Source of the DNA: Desulfobacterales bacterium
GTDB lineage: Bacteria > Desulfobacterota > Desulfobacteria > Desulfobacterales > C00003060
Direction of reading: 5' to 3'
Assembly (NCBI GenBank): GCA_030629475.1
Contig: DAOVOU010000027.1
Span: 1 to 11,660, forward strand
Length of the DNA: 11,660 bases
This document shows, piece after piece, positions 1-5,774 of the stretch. The notes beneath the pieces are model-generated. The model did not search any database, was not told where the DNA came from, and worked only from the letters and a program-made list of their open reading frames with translations. The translations under genes were made by a program, and so were the position numbers. Position 1 is the stretch's first letter. Each line of letters starts with the position of its first letter.

Positions 1-1
1 C

Positions 2-79
2 GTGGCATGGATCTGCGGCTTTGAGCATGTCAGGGAGTCCATCCCCTTTCCGAGGCTTCTGGACAGATTGTATCCATAG
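2..79 (+). CDS. Possible 3' end of an unidentified gene (partial at left edge)
   Basis: One forward frame is open from the window edge to a TAG at 77-79 and reads like protein, ending in ...PFPRLLDRLYP. Only about 25 residues are visible, so no family can be named, and a second frame is also open here as far as a TGA at 81-83. The short tandem repeats begin right after this stop, as expected if it marks the end of a real gene. The call rests only on how coding-like the peptide looks. Confidence 0.3.
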   Translation: MAWICGFEHVRESIPFPRLLDRLYP

Positions 80-85
80 TTGACA

Positions 86-125
86 GTGAGCTAAAGTGAG
101 CTAAAGTGAACTAAAGTGCCTAAAG
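86..125 (+). repeat. 10-bp tandem repeat CTAAAGTGAG
   Basis: A 10-bp unit, CTAAAGTGAG with small changes (GTGAA, GTGCC), is repeated about three times in a row, followed by a degenerate TAAAGTTAAAG end. No inverted partner arm is present nearby, so this is a direct array and not a hairpin. Confidence 0.75.
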
Positions 126-138
126 TTAAAGAGATGAA

Positions 139-170
139 GGGATTGAGGGATTGAGGGATTGAGGAATTAA
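139..170 (+). repeat. 8-bp tandem repeat GGGATTGA
   Basis: Three exact copies of GGGATTGA lie head to tail (139-146, 147-154, 155-162), followed by a diverged fourth copy, GGAATTAA. The array ends 6 bp before the repeat element that starts at 177. No gene or regulatory role is visible. Confidence 0.8.
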
Positions 171-176
171 GAAGAT

Positions 177-380
177 ATGAACTTAGGGGCTTCGCCCCAA
201 TTGGAATACTGGAATGGTGGAATATTGGGTTAAGAGGAATTAAGACAAATTAGAAATGATTTTTCGGCCGTTTATTCCCAATATTCCATTGTTCCATTAT
301 TCCATCATTCCAGATCAATGGCACAAAAACTGCCACTGAAAGATAAATGATTACGACGAGTTGTAGAAATTCCGAGACGT
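177..380 (+). repeat. Conserved-end hairpin element, copy 1 (TGGAATA-type core)
   Basis: The left end (177-204) contains GAACTTAGGGGCTTCGCCC followed by CAATTGG, with a small GGGGC-TTC-GCCCC hairpin. The right end (356-380) contains GTTGTAGAAATTCCGAGA and ends in CGT. Both ends recur at 8694-8721 and 8810-8834 with one mismatch each (27/28 and 24/25). The core is unrelated to the other copy. It has a left arm of degenerate TGGAATA/TTGGAAT units (202-229) and a right arm of the complement (277-313), with 12 bp (218-229 with 277-288) and 8 bp (209-216 with 306-313) of exact pairing. The right end stops 15 bp before the mgtE start codon. Confidence 0.8.
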
Positions 381-395
381 TAGAATTATAGAAAC

Positions 396-1748
396 ATGGC
401 TGTTGATCGAACAAGACTCCTTTTAGACACCACCAAAAGACTCCTCAGGCGGGGTGCGTCCGTCCATCTTCATAAGATTGTCAACAAGACCCACGCTGCG
501 GACCTGGCTGTCGTCTTCCATTTTCTGACACTCCGTGAGCAAGAAACCCTTTTCGACCTCATGGACACTATTGAGCAAAAGGCTATGTTCTTCAGTGAAG
601 TGGAAGAAGAGATGCTTGTCAAGCTGATCGAAGATATGCCTGCCGAGAAAATCGCTGAGATCCTGGAGCAGATGCCAAGCGATGATGTGGCTGACCTGCT
701 GGGAAAACTCTCTGATGACCGTGCCAAGGCCCTGCTGGATCTCATGACAAAGGAAGAGTCTGAAGAGGTGGAAGGACTGCTCCGTTACGATGAACAGACC
801 GCTGGTGGCATCATGCTACCGGACTTTATCGCCCTGAAGGAGGAAACCACTGCAAGAGGGGCTATAGATGCCTTGCAGAAGGAATATGTCGATGTGGAAA
901 TGCCCTTCTATCTGTATGTGGTCGATGATCACGCGAATCTTGTAGGCGTCATCTCGCTGCGTCAACTGGTTGTCGTGCCCCCTGAAACCAGGCTCAAATC
1001 CATTATGGCCACAGACGTTGTAAGTGTGCAGACCAACACCGACCAGGAAGAGGTGGCCAGAATCGTTGCTCGTTATAATGTGCTCGCAGTGCCCGTGGTA
1101 GACGAGAATAACAAACTGGTTGGCATCGTCACGGTGGATGACGTCATCGATATCATCCGCGAGGAAGCCACAGAGGATATTTTGAAAATGGCGGGGGCGG
1201 GTGAAGATCTGGTGGAATCCCAGTCGGTCTTGAAGAGCACCCGGATCCGACTCCCCTGGCTTTTGGCCAGTTGGATCGGGGGGGTGATCGCCTTTTTTAT
1301 CATCGGCCACTTTGAAAGCAGCCTGAACAAGCTTATATACCTTGCGGCTTTTATACCGATTATTATGGGCATGGGCGGAAATATCGGAACCCAGTCTTCC
1401 ACGATCGTGGTTCGCGGCCTCGCCACTGGCCGGCTGAATTTGAATGAAATATGGCGGGTTGTGCTGAAGGAGCTAATGATTGGGTTCCTCCTCGGATTTT
1501 TCTACGGGGTTCTCCTCGGATTTGTCGTCCACTTCCGTTACGACGTGATGCTGCTCGGCGTGACCGTAGGGCTTGCTGTCATAAGCTCCATGACCATTGC
1601 TGCCATGGTCGGTTCATTGGTGCCCATGGTTTTTGCCCGCATCAATATCGATCCGGCTGTTGCCACCGGGCCCTTTGTGACCACTTCCATTGACATCCTG
1701 AGCGTGTTCTTCTACTTCCAGATCGCAACCATGTTGCTCCATCTATAG
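396..1748 (+). CDS. mgtE: Magnesium transporter MgtE
   Basis: MgtE is an inner-membrane Mg2+-selective channel gated by intracellular Mg2+. The 450-residue length matches the family. An acidic, helical N-domain (about 1-135) contains the typical run MPSDDVADLLGKL. Two CBS domains follow (about 137-258; second ending near GIVTVDDVIDII), and a membrane domain starts near residue 286 with about five hydrophobic segments. The pore signature GGNIGTQSST is at about 327-336. The terminal motif ATGPFVTTSIDILSVFFYF contains Asp433, probably equivalent to the selectivity-filter aspartate of Thermus MgtE. The ATG at 396 fits the family's N-terminus, but no clear Shine-Dalgarno sequence precedes it, and the 15 bp upstream abut a repeat element. 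No Mg2+ riboswitch is recognisable. recO follows after 5 bp, so the two are probably co-transcribed. Confidence 0.95.
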   Translation: MAVDRTRLLLDTTKRLLRRGASVHLHKIVNKTHAADLAVVFHFLTLREQETLFDLMDTIEQKAMFFSEVEEEMLVKLIEDMPAEKIAEILEQMPSDDVADLLGKLSDDRAKALLDLMTKEESEEVEGLLRYDEQTAGGIMLPDFIALKEETTARGAIDALQKEYVDVEMPFYLYVVDDHANLVGVISLRQLVVVPPETRLKSIMATDVVSVQTNTDQEEVARIVARYNVLAVPVVDENNKLVGIVTVDDVIDIIREEATEDILKMAGAGEDLVESQSVLKSTRIRLPWLLASWIGGVIAFFIIGHFESSLNKLIYLAAFIPIIMGMGGNIGTQSSTIVVRGLATGRLNLNEIWRVVLKELMIGFLLGFFYGVLLGFVVHFRYDVMLLGVTVGLAVISSMTIAAMVGSLVPMVFARINIDPAVATGPFVTTSIDILSVFFYFQIATMLLHL

Positions 1749-1753
1749 CGCTT

Positions 1754-2542
1754 ATGCCGCATCTGTCTTCCCCTGCCATCATGCTCCGTGCCATCGAGCA
1801 CGGTGACTATGACAAGATCATTACCTTCTTTACCCTTAAGCGAGGCAAAATCTCGGTCATAGCCAGGGGGGCGAAAAAGAGCATCAAGCGGTTTGCAGGG
1901 GTTCTAGAACTCTTTTCGGTCTTAAACCTGGTGTGGAGCTTCGGCCGAGGCCGGGGGCTGCCAACCCTCAATGAGGCCTCGGTGGTCCATCCTTTCGAGC
2001 AGATCCGAACCAATATTGCCTGGACAGCCTATGCCAGTTACTGGTGCGAGTTGGTCTATACATGGATGGAGCAAGGCCAACAGCAGGTTTCTGTGTACAG
2101 CCTCCTTGAGCATACGCTGGATCAGCTCAACCGTGGTAGCCTGTCTGAGCACGCGCTTCACATTACTTTTCAGCTTCGCTTCATGACCATAAGCGGTTTT
2201 AGACCCGGCCTTGATTATTGCAACATCTGCCGGACGCCCATCGATCGTTTTGTGCGCTCCTCTGTTGCATTCAATGTCAGGCGGGGAGGGGTGTTGTGCG
2301 AAAAATGTGCCCCTCAAGAAGCAGGTCCCCTTTATCTTTCCAAGGGAACTGTCAAACTCCTTTGCTGGGTTTTGAACGCACCATTAGAAAAACTCGATCG
2401 ACTCCGGTTTTCCAGCCAGGCGATTGACGAAAGCCTACGAATGCTTGAAGCCTTTGTACCGTACTATCTCGGGAAAGAAACAAAAAGCTTGAGGTTCTTG
2501 AAGCAGCTCGATTCCAGATTGCACGACCGCTTTACAAACTGA
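1754..2542 (+). CDS. recO: DNA repair protein RecO
   Basis: RecO works with RecR (and RecF) to load RecA onto SSB-coated single-stranded DNA in the RecFOR recombinational repair pathway. The 262-residue protein has the family's N-terminal OB-fold pattern (S-x-PAIMLRAIEHGDYDKIITFFT, then KGAKK-type basic residues, here RGAKKSIKRFAG). It also has a zinc finger, CNIC at 156-159 and CEKC at 182-185, and a helical C-terminal domain. The start follows the mgtE stop by 5 bp and matches the usual RecO N-terminus, so translation is probably coupled to mgtE. glyQ begins 55 bp downstream, and recO next to glyQ is a common arrangement in related bacteria. All parts expected of the family are present. Confidence 0.95.
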   Translation: MPHLSSPAIMLRAIEHGDYDKIITFFTLKRGKISVIARGAKKSIKRFAGVLELFSVLNLVWSFGRGRGLPTLNEASVVHPFEQIRTNIAWTAYASYWCELVYTWMEQGQQQVSVYSLLEHTLDQLNRGSLSEHALHITFQLRFMTISGFRPGLDYCNICRTPIDRFVRSSVAFNVRRGGVLCEKCAPQEAGPLYLSKGTVKLLCWVLNAPLEKLDRLRFSSQAIDESLRMLEAFVPYYLGKETKSLRFLKQLDSRLHDRFTN

Positions 2543-2597
2543 GCTTTTCAGTGTATCCATGGCAGAAAGGAAAGTGCCAAATTAGGGATAGACGAAC

Positions 2598-3476
2598 ATG
2601 CTTACCTTCCAGAAGCTTATCCTGACCCTGGAGAATTTTTGGGCACGGCAAGATTGCATCTTGCAGCAACCCTATGATATCGAAGTCGGGGCTGGCACCT
2701 TTCATCCAGACACCCTTTTGAGAGTGCTCGGTCCTGAACCATGGCGGGTGGCCTATGTGGAGCCTTCTCGTCGTCCCACCGATGGCCGTTACGGGGAAAA
2801 CCCCAATCGGCTTCAACACTACTACCAGTATCAGGTCATCCTGAAGCCTTCTCCTCTTGACGTCCAGGAGACATATTTAAGAAGCCTCAAGGCCCTCGGG
2901 ATCGACCTCCTGGCCCACGACATCCGCTTTGTGGAAGATGACTGGGAATCCCCAACCCTTGGGGCTTCCGGGCTCGGGTGGGAAGTATGGCTTGATGGAA
3001 TGGAGATCACCCAATTTACCTATTTTCAACAGGCAGCAAGCATCGAACTCGATCCCGTCTCGGTTGAAATCACATACGGCCTGGAAAGGATTGCCATGTA
3101 TCTCCAGGGTGTGGATAATGTTTTCAAGCTAAAATGGAACGATTCCATCACCTACGGAGACTTGCACCATCAGACCGAAGTGGAACAATCGACCTACAAC
3201 TTTGAACAGGCCGATGTCAAGATGCTGCTTGCCCTGTTTGACATGTATGAAGCCGAATGCCAGCGGGTCGTCGCAGCTTCCCTGGTACTTCCGGCTTACG
3301 AATATTGCCTGAAGTGTTCCCACACCTTTAACCTGCTCGATGCCCGTGGTGCCATTAGTGTGACAGAGAGGACCGGCTATATTGCCCGCGTAAGGAACCT
3401 GGCCCGCGCCTGCGGCGAGGCATATCTCGAACAAAGAAGAGCCATGGGATTTCCGTTGGTAAAAGACACAAAGTGA
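2598..3476 (+). CDS. glyQ: Glycine--tRNA ligase, alpha subunit
   Basis: This is the alpha subunit of the bacterial heterotetrameric class II glycyl-tRNA synthetase, which holds the active site that activates glycine with ATP before transfer to tRNA-Gly. The 292 residues match the usual size. The start MLTFQKLILTLENFWARQDC is typical. The motif 2 region has RRPTDGRYGENPNRLQHYYQ, and the motif 3 signature GLERI is at 161-165. The conserved C-terminal region has ARGAISVTERTGYIARVRNLAR, and the end GFPLVKDTK is intact. An AGGGA sequence lies upstream of the ATG. Normally glyS follows directly. Here glyS is about 2.3 kb away, behind a cold-shock gene, a chaperone gene and a broken gene, so expression of the two subunits must be coordinated over that distance or from separate promoters. 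Confidence 0.96.
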   Translation: MLTFQKLILTLENFWARQDCILQQPYDIEVGAGTFHPDTLLRVLGPEPWRVAYVEPSRRPTDGRYGENPNRLQHYYQYQVILKPSPLDVQETYLRSLKALGIDLLAHDIRFVEDDWESPTLGASGLGWEVWLDGMEITQFTYFQQAASIELDPVSVEITYGLERIAMYLQGVDNVFKLKWNDSITYGDLHHQTEVEQSTYNFEQADVKMLLALFDMYEAECQRVVAASLVLPAYEYCLKCSHTFNLLDARGAISVTERTGYIARVRNLARACGEAYLEQRRAMGFPLVKDTK

Positions 3477-3825
3477 TGAGACCTGGCAAGGAGATGATCC
3501 ATACACAAACGCCATAGCTGGTGTGTTGCGTTAGCCGTTCTATCCCCAAACCACCCAGAATCAAAATAGGCATGTGGCTTCAGCGAGATTGAAAAGGCTA
3601 TACCAAGCCCGGTGGAATTTTCATTGACGTATAACCATATGTGAGCTAAGCAAAAAAATCGGTCCAATTGCCGCCTTCCCACAGATCCTTTATTATGTGA
3701 AGGAACCGGATCGAGTACGGAAATCAGGATCCGTATTTTGGAACCCCACTTCAATCCCGTCTTTTGCCTTAGCGATGCGATTCTTGTGGCCCCTTCCAAA
3801 GTAACGCCTGAATAGCTGTACGAAA
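3477..3825 (+). other. Intergenic stretch after glyQ, no gene recognised
   Basis: About 350 bp separate the glyQ stop from the mobile-like element. Short open frames exist on both strands, for example a forward peptide containing EIEKAIPSPVEFSLTYNHM near 3572-3643 and another ending VAPSKVTPE near 3800. None has a start, a ribosome binding site or a family I recognise, so they may be decayed coding sequence. No hairpin terminator with a T-run follows glyQ. The original promoter of the cold-shock gene probably lies here, but I could not pick convincing -35 and -10 boxes. Confidence 0.4.
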
Positions 3826-3833
3826 GAAAAAAG

Positions 3834-3989
3834 GTAACTGTTCACGCATATTTCTTTTCGTCATTGCGAGGAGCGTAGCGACGAAGCAATCTTTCTGCAC
3901 GGAACTGGAGATTGCTTCGCTTCGCTCGCAATGACTGCCTGGATATTAGACAATTATACAGCACACTTAGGGAGCCTGTGAACGGTTAC
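3834..3989 (+). mobile_element. MITE-like element with terminal inverted repeats and flanking direct repeats
   Basis: The element begins with GTAACTGTTCAC (3834-3845) and ends with GTGAACGGTTAC (3978-3989), which pair at 11 of 12 positions. It is flanked directly by GAAAAAAG on both sides (3826-3833 and 3990-3997), a perfect 8-bp direct repeat as left by transposition. It is 156 bp long, has no coding capacity and encloses a second long palindrome (3860-3935). It sits in what should be the 5' untranslated region of the downstream cold-shock gene. The flanking repeat is a simple A-rich word, so some chance matching is possible. I cannot assign a transposase family. Confidence 0.65.
3860..3935 (+). 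repeat. Palindromic interspersed repeat (GTCATTGCGAG ... CTCGCAATGAC)
   Basis: Perfect 11-bp inverted ends GTCATTGCGAG (3860-3870) and CTCGCAATGAC (3925-3935) continue inward with further pairing around GCGACGAAGCAATCT and AGATTGCTTCGC. The words GTCATTGCGAGGAGCG and GATTGCTTCGCTTCGCTC belong to an interspersed repeat I recognise from many environmental bacterial genomes; that recognition is from memory, not from a search. It would form a strong hairpin in DNA or RNA. Confidence 0.85.
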
Positions 3990-4014
3990 GAAAAAAGAAG
4001 GGGGGATAAGCGCT

Positions 4015-4215
4015 ATGACAGAAGGAATCGTGAAGTGGTTCAGTGACCAAAAGGGCTATGGCTTTATTGAGCGGGATGGCGATAAGGACGTATTTGTTCA
4101 TCACTCCACCATTAGTGGGTCTGGTTTCAAGACACTTGCTGAAGGCGACCGGGTGACTTTTGACGTAGAACAGGGTGCCAAGGGACCTGTGGCTAAGAAC
4201 GTCATTAAGCTGTAG
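4015..4215 (+). CDS. Cold-shock domain protein (CspA family)
   Basis: This is a small single-strand nucleic-acid-binding protein that melts mRNA structure as an RNA chaperone and is often induced by cold or growth transitions. Its 66 residues form a single cold-shock domain: MTEGIVKWFSDQKGYGFI start, RNP1 motif KGYGFI at 13-18, RNP2 motif VFVHH at 26-30, and a typical end GPVAKNVIKL. A very strong purine-rich Shine-Dalgarno (GAAGGGGGG, 3997-4005) lies 9 bp before the ATG. A dedicated terminator follows, so it is probably transcribed alone. A MITE-like element inserted just upstream may lengthen its leader or bring a promoter. It lies between glyQ and glyS. Confidence 0.95.
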   Translation: MTEGIVKWFSDQKGYGFIERDGDKDVFVHHSTISGSGFKTLAEGDRVTFDVEQGAKGPVAKNVIKL

Positions 4216-4236
4216 ACCGTAACTGTTCAATCATCA

Positions 4237-4274
4237 AGGGCATCTCGTCGAGTTATGATGGGGTGCCTTTTTTT
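4237..4274 (+). terminator. Rho-independent terminator of the cold-shock gene
   Basis: GGCATC (4239-4244) pairs with GGTGCC (4262-4267) with one G-U pair, extended by flanking A and T bases and followed by seven T residues (4268-4274). It begins about 20 bp after the stop codon of the cold-shock gene. Confidence 0.8.
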
Positions 4275-4429
4275 GCGTGCATCTCTCGGTAAAATCCTGA
4301 CACAGCCCGACTGAGGCCCAGAGTCAATGAGTGGCGCTTAGGTGAACTGACACTATGGGTTAAGGGGTTCGGAACCAGATACGAAAGATTCACAGCATTT
4401 CATAAAACATGGGAAAGGGGAAAGTTTAA

Positions 4430-5434
4430 ATGCAGGTAAAGAGTAACATATGGTTATGGTTGTTGTTGTTCCTTGCTGGAGGGGTTGTTCATGTTCCAGC
4501 ATGGGCAGGAGAAAAGAACCCTTCACAAGATAAACTGGCCGTGGTTAACGGATCAGTTATCACTCAAGCCGAGGTTGAAAGGGAGATGGCTGGAGCACAG
4601 CGACGGCTTTCTAGCATGGGAAAGCCTTTGGACGGCTCCCAGTTACTGGCAATCAAGAAGGAAGCGATTGAAAGACTTATCGAGCGTGAGTTGCTCTATC
4701 AGGAAAGCCAAAAGAAGGGAATCAAGGTTGACGAGACGGCGGTAAAGGAACAGTTGGAGACACTGAAGAAACGATTCCCCGCTGAGGCTGAATTCAAAAA
4801 TGCATTGAGTAAGATGAATCTGTCTGAGGCCGACGTGAAATCTGAGTTCATGCGGGGGATGGCCATTCAAAGATTCATCGATAAGGAATTTGTTCAGAAA
4901 GTTACGGTTTCCGACAAGGGAATTAAAGCCTACTATGATAGTAACCTGGATTTTTTCAAACAACCTGAGCAGGTCCGGGCCAGCCACATTTTAGTCAGCG
5001 TTGATCCCAAAGGGGACGCATCGCAGAAAGCTGAAGCACGCAAGAAAATTGAAAAGATCCAGCAGAAGCTGCACAAAGGTGAAGACTTTTCTGCTCTTGC
5101 CAAGGAGTTTTCCCAATGCCCCAGCAGTGCCAAAGGTGGAGACCTGGGCTACTTTAAGCGGGGCCAAATGGTGAAGCCTTTTGAAGAAGCGGCTTTTGCT
5201 TTGAAACCGGGTGAAGCGAGCGACATCGTGGAGACCAGATTTGGATACCACTTGATTAAGGTCGTAGACAAAAAACCTAAAAGTACGATCGCTTACGAGG
5301 ACGTGAAAGATAAGCTAGGGCAATATCTAAAGCAGGAGGAAGTAAAGAAAGAAGTCAGTCTGTATGTTGAAGAACTGAAACAAAAAGCAAAAATAGAGAG
5401 ATTTCTTATTGATGTCCTATCCAGTTTAAGATAG
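4430..5434 (+). CDS. Exported parvulin-type peptidyl-prolyl isomerase (SurA/PrsA-like chaperone)
   Basis: A periplasmic folding chaperone of 334 residues. A signal peptide (1-26) has a hydrophobic core WLWLLLFLAGGVV and a likely cleavage after AWA. A SurA-type N-terminal helical domain covers about 33-160, with the start KLAVVNGSVITQAEVER. The parvulin (PpiC) domain, about 180-280, shows VRASHILV, GGDLGYFKRGQMV, FEEAAFALKPGE and GYHLIKV. The C-terminus returns to the helical domain. Family members usually stop soon after a KAKIE-type sequence. Here the protein ends ...KAKIERFLIDVLSSLR, and the last residues run into DNA that encodes the FKBP remnant in another frame, so the true end has probably been lost in a deletion. 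GGAAAGGGGAAAG precedes the ATG. The 155-bp upstream gap probably holds its promoter. Confidence 0.9.
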   Translation: MQVKSNIWLWLLLFLAGGVVHVPAWAGEKNPSQDKLAVVNGSVITQAEVEREMAGAQRRLSSMGKPLDGSQLLAIKKEAIERLIERELLYQESQKKGIKVDETAVKEQLETLKKRFPAEAEFKNALSKMNLSEADVKSEFMRGMAIQRFIDKEFVQKVTVSDKGIKAYYDSNLDFFKQPEQVRASHILVSVDPKGDASQKAEARKKIEKIQQKLHKGEDFSALAKEFSQCPSSAKGGDLGYFKRGQMVKPFEEAAFALKPGEASDIVETRFGYHLIKVVDKKPKSTIAYEDVKDKLGQYLKQEEVKKEVSLYVEELKQKAKIERFLIDVLSSLR

Positions 5435-5739
5435 GTGACGGTCGCCTCATACGAGGCTTTGAACAAGCAGTAGTCGGAATGAGTCCGGGCGAATCGAAAT
5501 CCACGACAATCCCACCGGAAAAGGCATATGGACCGCGCCATGAGCAAATGGTCCAGGTAATTGATAGAGAACAAGTGCCACCGGACTTGAAACTAGAGGT
5601 TGCTCAGCAATTGGAAGTCCGTCGACCAGAGGGTCAAACTATCTTGGTCACCGTTGGAACAGACCTCTGGAATAAGGACGAAAGCTCAAGTATCGGAAAC
5701 TTCAAGCTGAGAACACAGAGGAAGATTTATTTTTCCTGA
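5416..5739 (+). pseudogene. Remnant of a SlyD-type FKBP peptidyl-prolyl isomerase
   Basis: The frame reads PIQFKIGDGRLIRGFEQAVV, then GMSPGESKSTTIPPEKAYGP, continuing to EVRRPEGQTILVTV at about 5655. This is the middle of a SlyD-type FKBP domain (flap entry, GFEQAVVGM-PGE, AYGP motif and insert-in-flap segment). The N-terminal 40 or so residues with the first strands and start codon are absent, since a TGA lies in frame just before the segment. The C-terminal part after VTV (normally a V-x-LD-x-NHPLAG segment) is replaced by unrelated sequence to the TGA at 5737-5739. The left 19 bp overlap the end of the parvulin gene in another frame. The longest ATG-started piece, 5479-5739 (86 residues), could be predicted as a gene but would not make a complete FKBP fold. 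Confidence 0.75.
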
Positions 5740-5756
5740 ACCCGAAAGAAGACTAA
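5676..5756 (+). other. Possible C-terminal fragment of an unknown protein just before glyS
   Basis: In a frame different from the FKBP remnant, the DNA reads a coding-like peptide ending ...LQAENTEEDLFFLNPKED before a TAA at 5754-5756. A TAA at 5673-5675 closes the frame upstream. I do not recognise the protein. It may be the tail of a gene that once preceded glyS, left behind by the rearrangement that truncated the FKBP gene, or it may be chance. It has no start codon of its own. Confidence 0.3.
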
Positions 5757-5774
5757 AAAGCAAGGATAAATAGG

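Noticed and set aside
177..380. CRISPR array or riboswitch upstream of mgtE
   Set aside because: The repeats are degenerate 7-8 bp words without regular spacers, and the layout is a head-to-head palindrome. No Mg2+ riboswitch elements are recognisable.
470..1426. Several long reverse-strand frames inside mgtE
   Set aside because: They lie antisense to a clear full-length MgtE, have no family features and are shadows of its codon pattern.
3572..3643. Forward peptide SEIEKAIPSPVEFSLTYNHM resembling a nucleotidyltransferase (MNT-type) fragment
   Set aside because: The resemblance is a short loose pattern only, with no catalytic GSxxxG motif nearby and stops close by on both sides.
3377..3799. 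140-codon reverse frame across the glyQ end and the following gap
   Set aside because: It overlaps conserved glyQ codons, has no ribosome binding site and no recognisable domain; treated as chance.
5479..5739. 86-residue intact FKBP-like gene
   Set aside because: The ATG is an internal methionine (VVGMSPGE) of the FKBP domain, and both ends of the fold are missing, so it is better described as a pseudogene.
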